A stretch of 6,204 bases of DNA from Parachlamydiaceae bacterium (GTDB lineage Bacteria; Chlamydiota; Chlamydiia; Chlamydiales; Parachlamydiaceae), in assembly GCA_013817115.1 (NCBI GenBank), contig JACDDG010000156.1:1-6204 (forward strand). Direction: 5' to 3'. Shown here in pieces: positions 1 through 6,204 of this stretch; positions within the stretch are counted from its first letter, which is position 1, and every line of letters begins with the position of its first letter. The position numbers and the translations under genes were made by a program. The notes beneath the pieces were generated by a model. That model had not been told where the DNA came from and did no database searches. It worked only from the letters and a program-made list of their open reading frames with translations.

Positions 1-195
1 TTGTTCGATGCGCTTTTTAGCTCTGGAAACTACCTTTTTTCTCAATGGTGAATTAGGAGCAAAAACTCCGTGATAATGGCGTCGATGGCGATGAGGCATC
101 GGAATAAAAGCTGCGATTTTTTCGATATGCGATTGATTGAGATGCGATTGAGAAGGTCGTAATTGATCCGCAATGTCCCTTGTAAGTTTACACAT
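1..195 (-). pseudogene. IS91-family (Y2) transposase fragment, partial at window edge
   Basis: Read right to left, this frame is open from a TGA at 208-210 down to base 1 and leaves the window. From about base 126 it encodes IEKIAAFIPMPHRHRRHYHG, then VFAPNSPLRKKVVSRAKKRI. The 'RYHGVxAPNxxLR' block preceded by 'xLAxLIPxPR' is, from memory, characteristic of the C-terminal half of IS91-type Y2 transposases (Pfam Y2_Tnp), which move by rolling-circle replication. Only this stretch is recognisable. The zinc-binding and catalytic HUH/tyrosine parts that should precede it are absent, because bases 144-179 are instead a copy of RHS-gene sequence in another frame. An ATG at 193-195 is in frame but has no good ribosome binding site. 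I therefore call a truncated remnant. Whether the rest of the C-terminus is intact beyond base 1 cannot be seen. Confidence 0.6.
144..179 (-). repeat. Displaced 36-base copy of an RHS YD-repeat segment
   Basis: This stretch matches 2071-2106 inside the RHS gene at 35 of 36 bases, in the same orientation; the one difference is G at 156 against A at 2083. Read on the minus strand it encodes GTLRINYDLLNR, as in the gene. The match stops sharply at both ends. On its left it abuts the transposase fragment, on its right unrecognised sequence. The 9-mer ATGCGATTG occurs at 127-135 and again at 142-150, straddling the left junction, so short-homology joining is possible. Confidence 0.85.
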
Positions 196-283
196 TCGGC
201 ATAAACTTCAGTTCTTGCTATTTGTCAGCGCGATATCTTAATTCTATTAAACTACCTTACCCTAGAACTCTACAGGAGACTCG
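180..283. other. Intergenic sequence downstream of the immunity gene, no gene seen
   Basis: About 100 bases separate the immunity gene stop from the displaced RHS fragment. I see no start codon with a ribosome binding site, no known RNA, and no stem followed by a T run that could be an intrinsic terminator for the minus-strand operon. Continuing the RHS-fragment frame upstream gives ARTEVYAECVNLQ before the GTLRINYD block, with a TGA just before it. This may be residue of another coding sequence, but I do not recognise it. Confidence 0.4.
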
Positions 284-748
284 TTAACCTGGATACTCCA
301 ACTTTTCTAAGGTGTCTGTTTTTATGCTTTCTATCTTGTACTCTGTTGATGTTATAACATCTACAATTTCTTGATATGGAGTGTAAATATAAACATATTG
401 ATCATCGATTGCTCTTACTGTGGTATCTGTTTGTGCGATAGCATGTGGGTATGACGTTCCATTGGACCATTTTTTAGGATATTCCTTAAATAGAAAAAAA
501 TCACCAAAATCAAACTGTTGAACTTCGCGGACTATACTCATAAACTCATCTAATTCGAGAACGGAATTTTCCATTCCTCGTAATATAGGTATCAATCCTT
601 TTTGGGCAGCCCCTTCAATATCATCAAGAACTACATATTTAAATTCTATTTTGCATAAAAGAACTTGGATAACATCATAAATAATTTTACCCGGCAAACA
701 TGCTGGATCGTCAATAATAATTTGATGCCAATAAAAATCATGACTCAT
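284..748 (-). CDS. Candidate immunity protein for the RHS toxin tip
   Basis: This intact 154-residue cytoplasmic protein starts at ATG 748 and ends at TAA 284-286. It begins 11 bases after the RHS stop, with AAAGGA seven bases before the ATG; the site overlaps the last base of the RHS stop codon, so the two genes are co-transcribed and probably translationally coupled. It has no signal peptide, membrane segment or motif I recognise. By my count it has 26 Asp/Glu against 13 Lys/Arg (10 Lys, 3 Arg), so it is strongly acidic, as many inhibitors of nucleic-acid-cleaving toxins are. Rows of 60 bases counted by hand give about 31% GC here and about 45% in the adjoining RHS gene, suggesting separate ancestry. 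A small gene directly after a polymorphic toxin normally encodes the immunity protein. I infer that it binds the type 24-like toxin tip and protects the producer. The role comes from position and charge, not from family recognition; a generic orphan hypothetical protein is the alternative. Confidence 0.72.
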   Translation of the reverse strand: MSHDFYWHQIIIDDPACLPGKIIYDVIQVLLCKIEFKYVVLDDIEGAAQKGLIPILRGMENSVLELDEFMSIVREVQQFDFGDFFLFKEYPKKWSNGTSYPHAIAQTDTTVRAIDDQYVYIYTPYQEIVDVITSTEYKIESIKTDTLEKLEYPG

Positions 749-760
749 TTTAAATTCCTT
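749..760 (-). promoter_or_regulatory. Ribosome binding site of the immunity gene, overlapping the RHS stop
   Basis: On the minus strand the sequence reads TAAAGGAATTTAAAATG. The RHS stop TAA (762-760) shares its last A with AAAGGA, and the spacing to the ATG is seven bases. A ribosome terminating on the RHS message would therefore stand directly on the site for the next gene, which supports the ATG at 748 and coupled translation. There is no room for a separate promoter between the genes; one inside the RHS 3' end cannot be excluded. Confidence 0.7.
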
Positions 761-762
761 TA

Positions 763-1026
763 ATGGTTATTACGTATGGGCTCTGCAGGGCTACTTGCAC
801 TATTGGGGCCTGTTGCTGGATGATAATGAGGGTTTGGGTGATCACCTCGTCCGTGATTCGTTACATCTGTTCGCCCTTTAAAATCTCCATTCGCATCAAA
901 AGTTGCGCCCTGCCTATAAGGTCCCGTATTAGTACTTTGTCTCGTTCCAAATGTTGTATGAGGATTACCCGCTGCGGCAGAGTTCGGCAAATAATCTGAT
1001 GTAAGAGGATCTCTGGGAGGGCCTCC
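763..1026 (-). other. C-terminal toxin tip, polymorphic toxin type 24 (Ntox24)-like domain
   Basis: The last 88 residues of the RHS protein (1639-1726) follow a Lys-rich linker and open with GGPPRDPLTSDYLPN. Visible motifs are NPHTTFGTRQ, GPYRQGATFDANGDF, then TDVTNHGRGDHPNPHYHPA, and a SPAEPIRNNH end. Candidate active-site residues are Asp1692, His1696, Arg1698, Asp1700, His1701, His1705 and His1707. The order 'PHTxxGTR ... YRQAxxFDxxGxxxxxxDxTxHGR...HPNPHxH ... PAEP' is what I remember of polymorphic toxin type 24, a predicted nuclease, probably RNase. The assignment is from memory, and the activity is a family prediction. The domain is complete and in frame with the core, and the next gene is positioned as its immunity gene. 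Confidence 0.65.
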
Positions 1027-1104
1027 TTTAACATTATTTGCCTTTTTTTTCTTTTTTCTTTCCACAGCAATATTTTCAACAGTATTTTCACTTACTGCAT
1101 TAGT

Positions 1105-1227
1105 TATTTCTTGAACTGCAACCGCGGTGCCAACGCTCAAGCTGACAACCAATATGGTTTCTGTAGTTGTTGCTGCTGCAGCGAATCCGAATGCATATGT
1201 AAAGAATTGAATCACAATCGCCCAACA
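1105..1227 (-). other. Hydrophobic segment between RHS core and toxin
   Basis: Directly after the core the chain reads CWAIVIQFFTYAFGFAAAA, then TTTETILVVSLSVGTAVAV, before QEITNAVSEN. This gives two short apolar stretches separated by TTTET, long enough for a helical hairpin. Such segments in RHS and other polymorphic toxins are thought to aid translocation across a target membrane. The role here is inferred. Confidence 0.55.
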
Positions 1228-1395
1228 CCCATCAGGATCAGTATAATATAAAGGATTGTTTCGCACATAGGCATAATGATTAGGTCCATCAATATCTCCT
1301 AAAGGATCAGGATTCAACCAACAAAATGTTTTGGTGTCATAGTAACGCTCTCCAAAATAGACAAGCCCTGTTTCAACGTCGATACGTTTGCCTGA
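1228..1395 (-). other. RHS repeat-associated core domain
   Basis: Residues 1516-1571 read SGKRIDVETGLVYFGERYYD, then TKTFCWLNPDPLGDIDGPNH and YAYVRNNPLYYTDPDG. This matches the RHS-associated core consensus (ETGLxYxxxRYYDPxxGRFxxxDPxG...NxYxYxxNNPxxxxDPxG). In characterised RHS proteins the toxin is released by self-cleavage just after the final DPxGL, with core aspartates as catalytic residues. Here the aspartates are present, but the residue after DPDG is Cys followed by Trp, so the usual Leu at the cleavage position is changed. Confidence 0.85.
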
Positions 1396-2070
1396 GTAAC
1401 GCCAAGGAGATAAAATCTCTCCTTGAATTTGCTCTTCACCAAACGCACTGTAACGATAAGTCGCTACACATTTCCCGGATTCATCTAAAAGTGCTCTTAC
1501 ATGACCCATAACTTGAACAGGAACGTAAAGAGTATCTTGTAATTCAATGGCTACAGCATGATCTAAAGGATCTAAGATTTTTAGCTCTTGGATAACACCC
1601 TCTTTAGATATTGTTCCAATTTCTTGCTGCTTTTGCCACAGAAAATAATCCGCTTGGCTGTCATTGAACCGTGCAATGCGTCTATTTAGTGCGTCATATA
1701 CATAGCGATATGTTTCTGAAGAAGTTGTGACCTCGACGAGTCGGTCTAAGGCGTCGTACTTGTAGGTATTTATGCCATCTGAAGTTCGATTGCCATTTAA
1801 ATCGTAACTATAACGATGCTTTCCATGCTTAAGTAAGGCATTGCATGAATTAAACTTACGCGAATGTCCATCGTACCTTGTAGGATTCCTTCGCATGTCG
1901 TACTCAAAATCATGTTTTGCTGTGCCATTTTCTGACAACAATTGATCTAAGGCATCGTAGGCATAAGTAGAAATATTTTCTCCAAACCCATCTCGCAATT
2001 TGCGCTGCTGCAGCAAATGATTATCATACTTTAAGCTTTCTTCCCACTCGGGTGAGCTCTTATTAACAAG

Positions 2071-2106
2071 GCGATTGAGAAGATCGTAATTGATCCGCAA
2101 TGTCCC
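2071..2106 (-). repeat. In-gene copy of the segment duplicated at 144-179
   Basis: This part of the YD-repeat region encodes GTLRINYDLLNR (of TLRINYDLLNRLVNKSSPEW). It is the source-like member of the 36-base pair with 144-179, since here it is embedded in continuous repeat-coding sequence. Confidence 0.85.
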
Positions 2107-4581
2107 AACGCCCTTGGGTAGCTGTATGCTCGTAGGATTAGATGATTCATCATACGCTGTATATACCTGTTGATAAGAGAGGGAACCTTTCCCTTTTCTT
2201 GAAATAGATTGTAATCGATCACCTAGACGGGTATAGGAAATAGTCGTTTCATCAGGAAGCGAAATGCTGCTTACATTATCAAGCAAATCATATTTATAGG
2301 CCAATACTTGCCCATAAGGTAGCTTTTCACTCGTGAGTTGATCATATGAGTCGTAAGTACGATTGATAGCGGTATGATTGATATTGTCTTTTGCCACAAG
2401 AAGATTATCATTTAAATCATAGCTGTAAGAATAAGATAAAGTCCCATCAGAAGACTTTTCCGTTTTCTTACGACCTAAAGCATCATATGACCATGAAAGT
2501 CTATTGCCATCATTTTTAGTTAATCTCTTTAGACGTCCCATACGGTCATAATTATTTTGGACACTTTTCTGGTCCGGAGTTCCCACAGCTTCAATAGTTG
2601 CTGTCAGCTGATTTAAGGAGTTATATTGCCACTGAGTCTCAACAGGATGTTTGTCAGTTGTCACAAATCTAGAAATTTTATTGCCATTCTGGTCATAATC
2701 ATATTCTGTTTGTTCAACCAAATGGCCCATTGGGTCAAAGCATTGTTCGCAGCTAATCAATCCGAATGGATTATATGTCGTAACAGTTTTAACTCCACGA
2801 GGATCTGTTACTTCTTGACGCAAGGCTTCTCCATCCCGAAGGTATGCAGTATATGTTATTTCCTGAAGAGGATTTGTTTCTGAAATTTTACGACCAAACA
2901 GATCATAGCGCTTCGTTTTAATGGCTTTTCCGGCTTGATTCCACGCCTTCAGTTCGATTTCATTTCCTTGTGCATCATAACGCCTTAAGACTCGATCGAT
3001 TTCTTTCCCATCGGGACTGCGAGTGAAGCTCTCAATGACACGATTTAACGCATCGAAAACTTCAACATATGAAATGGACTCGTCATTATTAAGGGATTTT
3101 GTGGTTGTTGTCTTGCGTCCTAAGGTGTCGTAGCCATACTGGGTCAGCTTTTCTTTCATTTTTTTAGAGACTAATTTCCCGGCAGAATCATAAGTGTAAT
3201 ACGTCGTAGTTCCATTTCCATCTTTTTCAGAGGTAAGATGGAAGGCGTTAAATGTTTTTTCAGTTGTTTTTATTAGAACATTTTTGCGATCAAACCATTC
3301 TTTCTTAACTTCTCTTCCCTGAGGATCATAGCTATAACGAATTCGTGTGCCGTCTTGAGCGACACTTTCCGCAAGATCTCCCCAAATAGTATAGATGTAC
3401 CTTTTTGATGTGCCATCAGAATAGGTTTTTGAAGTAGGTTTCCCCCTAATGTTATATTCCAATAAAGTAGTATTACCATTTGCATCCGTTAAAGAAGTTG
3501 CAAAGCCTTGGGCGTTTCGAACAAACTCTTGAGTAGGTCTTTTTCCAGAATTAGAATTTTCAGGATAGATCGTTTTGATCAGGCGCCCATGTGAGTCGTA
3601 TTCTTGACGTGTTTTATTTCCGTAAACATCAGTACTCCAAACACAATTCCCAAGCGCATCGTAACTATAGCGCTTGGATAAACTTTCTTTTTCACCCTCA
3701 AATTTTTCGCAAATTAGACGATTCATGTGGTCATATGTAAGATGTCGCGGTGCGCTGTCAGGCTTATGTTCGAAAATGAGATTGTCATTGTCATCATAAA
3801 GTGATGTCGTCACATTGCCTAGCGCGTCCTTTTCATAAATGACATTCCCATGAGAGTCATGATTCCATTCAAGCCTATAAGCTAATTTTTTTTCCGAATC
3901 ATAGATGGACTGAGCTATCATCCAGCCATGCTTATCGTAGTGATTGACTGTTTTACGAATTAGTGTAGTTTGACCTGAGGAAGAGTCCAAAGAGTATTCT
4001 CTTGTGACTTTGGGAAAACCGGTACGAGTGTTTATTATTTCTTTGATCAATCTTTCTGAAACATTCGTCAAATCTTCCGAAGTAGTACCTGAGCCATTAT
4101 CTTTGATTTCGTTACAAACAGCTCCGCTCGCATCGTATTGGTAGAAACGTCTATTTTGAATGCGTACATCATACAAGATAAAATGTGATGACAAAAGCTC
4201 TGTACGGTCGAAATATGAAAACAGCTCTTTAAGGCTTCCATCATCTTTTGCAATTCGTCTTTTTTCTGCATCATATTCGTACTGAATTTTGTAGATGTCA
4301 GACTTTCCATTTGAAGGAGATTTTAAGTCATAACCTATATATTCAGGTTGATTGTGTTCTCCGGTAAGATTTCCATATAAAGAAAAACTTGTGACATTGC
4401 CATCGGAATTGTAGCTATATTTTTGATAGGCGATAAGCTGCCTATTCCCATCTTCTAAAATGCGAGCTGTCAGATGACTTTTATCATTCTCCTCATCACC
4501 CCATCTGAAACGTTCTTTACATACCAGATTTGATTTTTCATCACAACAATCAATCGTCTCAAGTCGTTTTTCTTTTTTGTC

Positions 4582-5112
4582 TCAATGATATGTTTTAATT
4601 TCACCAAGGGCATTTTTAACTTTACAAGAACGGTCATACCCATTTTTGAAGCGATCAAAAGTATGAGTTGTTACCATTCGATTATTTTTGCCAGAGGGAG
4701 AAATAAGTTCTTGAACTTTACTAGTAAATTCATCAACATATCGTAATTTCAGCACACGTTGATCTGGAAGCTCACGTTTGCAAATTCTTTGCCTTTTAGT
4801 TTTGTAATTAAACGTTTCATAGGAATATTTTATGTGTGGGGCATGTGGAGACACAACTTCTGAAAGAATTGCCCTCTTAGTCTTTTTATCCCCATAAAGT
4901 GTAAAATGATAGGAGAGCTCTTCGCCTGTCGTTGTGAGATATGTTAAAGAAGGATTGTGCTGAAACTGATACTGATTAGGATTATTTTTTAAATGTAGAC
5001 CTGCAATTTCTACCCCTTCGCGATTTGAGTAGGAAATTGAAATCGGCATTCCAAAGGAGTGTGAATACTCGTACTTATAAGAAGTACCGTCTGACAATTT
5101 ACGATTTCTAAT
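4582..5112 (-). pseudogene. Middle fragment of the broken RHS gene
   Basis: This frame is -1 relative to the N-terminal fragment and continues it as IRNRKLSDGTSYKYEY. It has a stop (TAA) at 5128-5130 and runs 176 codons from the presumed lesion to the TGA at 4582-4584. It encodes the region between the N-terminal module and the YD repeats, with YTFT-like beta segments such as LSYHFTLYGDKK and the first repeat-like motif KVKNALGEIKTYH. The only early start candidate is TTG at 5097, without a ribosome binding site, so independent translation is unlikely. It shares its frame with the long C-terminal part, separated only by the single TGA. Confidence 0.75.
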
Positions 5113-5939
5113 TTGTAACCCACCAACTTAGCGCCTGATATTCTTTCTGGATCATGAGAGGATTTAACAAACTTAAAAAAAGCTTGATCAGCTGTTTGGA
5201 GTTCAAAACTATCTTCAGCTAAATTGCGCAATTCATCATTTTTGAAATTTGACTTTGCACTCAAATCGCCAAAAGCACAATTAGTCACTCCTTTTTTAAA
5301 AAAAGCAGGTGGACAAACGAAGCGACCCGTCGCCTCAGCCACTTCTTTATAAAAAACTCCATGCCGTTCACTCCCTTTGATGAATGCGTAGAAGTGATTA
5401 TGCTTCGACCAATAAGAAAAAAGTTTAGCCCCATGGCTTAATTGCCAACCATAAAGAAATGATTTCTTCTTGCATTTACCCCCAAAATAATTTCGTTGAA
5501 TATTTAGTGGTTTAACGCCTGGAAGGGAGAAGTCGATTGCGGCCTCTTGATATTCTCCACTAATGACATTTATGCAACCATTAACCAGAGCACTCGGGTG
5601 ACCATGGATATCTATTCCTAATTCGCTCTGTAAGCTTATGATTTCATCAGCATCAGGAAGAGATGTGAAATCGTGAGTTTTTTTTTCAAAAATCGCTTTT
5701 GATTCTTCTTCAAATAGTGGTTCTGTATAGACAAGTTCAGGAAGTCTGTTATCAGGGAAATCGTCGAATTCGATTAAATCATCGGTAGTAGTTGAAACGT
5801 GTGGGGAATTGGAGGAAGAAGTGTGAGAATTGTTATTATGATAATTCTTGGAAGATTTTGCGGTTTGCCCCAAATCGTCAGCTTTACACATCGTAAAACT
5901 GCTGGATAAGCTAAACATTATAAATAAATACTTTAACAT
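5010..5939 (-). CDS. N-terminal fragment of the broken RHS gene (signal peptide and DUF6531-like module)
   Basis: This 309-codon open frame starts at ATG 5939, supported by AAGAAAGG six bases upstream and a promoter just before it. MLK followed by YLFIMFSLSSSFTM makes a short Sec signal peptide; cleavage after CKA (residues 18-20) is plausible. Cys18 lies in FTMC, a poor lipobox, so I do not call a lipoprotein. A Ser/Asn/Thr/His-rich stretch and an acidic stretch (DDLIEFDDFPD) follow, then the GCINVISGEY...LPGVKPLNIQRNYFGG block that opens many RHS proteins, and FLYGWQLSHGAKLF. The genuine sequence ends near residue 276 (GYK). The last 33 residues, from LEIVN to the stop at 5010-5012, are out of frame and resemble nothing in the family. 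If translated alone, the product would be a small secreted fragment without repeats or toxin. Confidence 0.75.
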   Translation of the reverse strand: MLKYLFIMFSLSSSFTMCKADDLGQTAKSSKNYHNNNSHTSSSNSPHVSTTTDDLIEFDDFPDNRLPELVYTEPLFEEESKAIFEKKTHDFTSLPDADEIISLQSELGIDIHGHPSALVNGCINVISGEYQEAAIDFSLPGVKPLNIQRNYFGGKCKKKSFLYGWQLSHGAKLFSYWSKHNHFYAFIKGSERHGVFYKEVAEATGRFVCPPAFFKKGVTNCAFGDLSAKSNFKNDELRNLAEDSFELQTADQAFFKFVKSSHDPERISGAKLVGYKLEIVNCQTVLLISTSIHTPLECRFQFPTQIAKG

Positions 5940-5945
5940 TGAATG

Positions 5946-5953
5946 CCTTTCTT
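5946..5953 (-). promoter_or_regulatory. Ribosome binding site of the RHS gene
   Basis: AAGAAAGG on the minus strand ends six bases before ATG 5939. It decides the start, since it also places the signal peptide at the very N-terminus. Confidence 0.65.
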
Positions 5954-5969
5954 AAGTTTAAAAAAGGTT

Positions 5970-5999
5970 ACCATAGCGTTATGCGGTAGAAATTGTCAA
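5970..5999 (-). promoter_or_regulatory. Sigma70-type promoter of the RHS-immunity operon
   Basis: The minus strand has a perfect -35 TTGACA (5999-5994), an 18-base spacer, and TATGGT as -10 (5975-5970; four of six consensus positions). Transcription would begin near 5963, leaving a leader of about 24 bases with the ribosome binding site. The sequence just upstream of the -35 (6000-6060) is very AT-rich and could act as an UP element. I see no operator-like inverted repeat. Confidence 0.6.
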
Positions 6000-6102
6000 C
6001 AGTTAATGTGAGATATTATGAAATTTATTATGTTACTTTTAATTAAAAAATAAATTACATATTAGGTGTGCTTACCTTAATAATTTATTTGCTGTGTTAA
6101 AA

Positions 6103-6204
6103 TTAAGGAAATTTTAAATTCATCGGCTTACCCTTCAGGGTATATTCGAACACTGGTTTTGCAAGTTTTTCATTTCCTTTACACGAGATTAGTCATTCTT
6201 GCTG
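6103..6204 (-). other. Possible 3' remnant of an upstream minus-strand gene
   Basis: The minus-strand frame ending in TAA at 6103-6105 is open for 29 codons back to a TGA at 6193-6195 and ends CKGNEKLAKPVFEYTLKGKP, then MNLKFP. The composition looks protein-like, but there is no start codon with a ribosome binding site, and I do not recognise it. It may be the tail of a decayed gene lying beyond the right edge. A small hairpin, TACCC-TTCA-GGGTA, sits at 6129-6142 inside it without a T run. Confidence 0.25.

Larger units (their letters stand above)
760..4581 (-). pseudogene. C-terminal fragment of the broken RHS gene (YD repeats, core, toxin tip)
   Basis: The 1,273 codons after the TGA are uninterrupted and end at TAA 760-762. 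They begin DKKEKRLETIDCC and pass through FRWGDEE, GNLTGEH and FSYFDRTELL, which belong to the same protein. An open frame annotated from TTG 4194 (LSSHFILYDV) would give 1,144 residues, but that TTG lies inside continuous homologous-looking sequence and lacks a good ribosome binding site. The first ATG in frame is well inside the YD repeats. The fragment carries nearly all repeats, the core RYYDTKTFCWLNPDPLG...NHYAYVRNNPLYYTDPDG, and the toxin. Expression of the toxin now depends on readthrough of the TGA, restart of translation, or the lesion being an artefact. Confidence 0.75.
760..5939 (-). pseudogene. RHS/YD-repeat polymorphic toxin with Sec signal peptide, disrupted by a frameshift and a nonsense codon
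   Basis: Joined across its lesions, the gene encodes about 1,726 residues. Layout: signal peptide (1-20); Ser/Asn/Thr-rich linker (about 28-55); DUF6531-like module around 115-160 with GCINVISGEY and DFSLPGVKPL; pre-repeat region with FRWGDEE, GNLTG and DLTNVSERLI (about 470-640); about 35 YD repeats such as YSYDALGRK and YKYDALDRL; RHS core (1516-1571); hydrophobic segment (about 1573-1612); Lys-rich linker; toxin tip (1639-1726). In this family the YD repeats form a closed beta shell that encapsulates the C-terminal toxin, and the core contains the self-cleavage site. The signal peptide implies Sec export, unlike PAAR-bearing type VI effectors. The first lesion is one lost base at about 5110-5114; restoring an A gives GYKIRNRKLSDGTSYKYEY. 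The second is TGA at 4582-4584 in TYH-stop-DKKEKRL, where a YD repeat would usually have Tyr. No other stop interrupts the remaining 1,273 codons, so decay looks recent, or the lesions are sequencing errors. Taxonomic style suggests Chlamydiae (inference). Confidence 0.85.

Noticed and set aside
861..1091. Minus-strand open frame of 76 codons overlapping the toxin region
   Set aside because: It lies in the -1 frame of the RHS gene, has biased Leu/Ile/Arg/Lys composition and no ribosome binding site. It is considered only as a possible slippage tail, not a gene.
763..2883. Plus-strand open frames (for example 763-999, 1326-1511, 2626-2883)
   Set aside because: They are antisense to the long RHS frame, have Cys/Ile/Arg-rich unnatural composition and no ribosome binding sites.
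1430..4140. Regularly repeated short motifs resembling a repeat array
   Set aside because: These are degenerate YD-repeat codons (Y-D-x-x-G-R-L). The spacing and sequence vary, and there are no unique spacers, so this is not a CRISPR array.
760..4194. Independent 1,144-residue gene starting at TTG 4194
   Set aside because: The frame continues upstream to the TGA at 4582 with sequence that clearly belongs to the RHS protein, and the TTG lacks a ribosome binding site.
4582..4584. TGA recoded as Trp or selenocysteine
   Set aside because: The suspected lineage uses the standard bacterial code, and the position corresponds to Tyr in YD repeats. A second lesion lies in the same gene, so a nonsense mutation is simpler.
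4068..4658. Short minus-strand frames at 4068-4310 and 4470-4658
   Set aside because: They overlap the RHS reading frame in other phases and show low-quality composition with no start signal.
5100..5127. Programmed -1 frameshift joining the N-terminal and middle RHS frames
   Set aside because: The site reads TAC AAA TTA GAA, which is not an X XXY YYZ slippery heptamer, and the family is normally encoded in one frame. A lost base explains it better.
6129..6142. Hairpin TACCC-TTCA-GGGTA as an intrinsic terminator
   Set aside because: The stem has only five pairs and no T run follows it on either strand.

Overview
The window holds one large minus-strand locus: a decayed RHS/YD-repeat polymorphic toxin gene with a small candidate immunity gene directly behind it. 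Fragments of mobile or degenerate DNA lie at both ends. The organism is probably an amoeba-associated member of the Chlamydiae (Parachlamydia, Protochlamydia, Waddlia or Simkania type). This is inferred from the moderately low GC and from the style of the RHS protein: a Sec signal peptide instead of a PAAR domain, an 'NGCINVISGEY...DFSLPGVKPL' N-terminal module, and a 'GNLTG' / 'DLTNVSERLI' pre-repeat region that I remember from such genomes. No rRNA, tRNA or housekeeping gene is present to confirm it.

Layout, read in the direction of transcription (right to left). Positions 6000-6204 are AT-rich and without a convincing gene; a 29-codon open tail ending at 6103 may be a gene remnant. A sigma70-like promoter (TTGACA, 18 bases, TATGGT) at 5970-5999 and an AAGAAAGG ribosome binding site precede the RHS start at 5939. 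The RHS gene spans 5939-760 and would encode about 1,726 residues: signal peptide, low-complexity linker, DUF6531-like module, about 35 YD repeats, RHS core, hydrophobic segment, lysine-rich linker, and an 88-residue C-terminal toxin tip. Two lesions break it. One is a missing base near 5112, probably in an A run. The other is an in-frame TGA at 4582-4584. Everything after the TGA is open to the natural end.

Eleven bases after the RHS stop begins an intact, acidic 154-residue protein (748-284) with its own AAAGGA site. By position, charge and distinct base composition it is the likely immunity protein. The toxin tip, with its N-H-G-R-G-D-H-P-N-P-H-Y-H motif, resembles the polymorphic toxin type 24 group, so the two probably form a toxin-immunity pair. 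With the upstream lesions the toxin is probably no longer produced at full length, while the antidote remains intact.

The left 283 bases carry a 36-base near-perfect copy of a YD repeat from inside the same RHS gene (144-179 versus 2071-2106). It is joined to a piece of an IS91-family (Y2) transposase that runs off the left edge. This points to insertion and recombination at the 3' end of the locus, a usual place for toxin-tip exchange.
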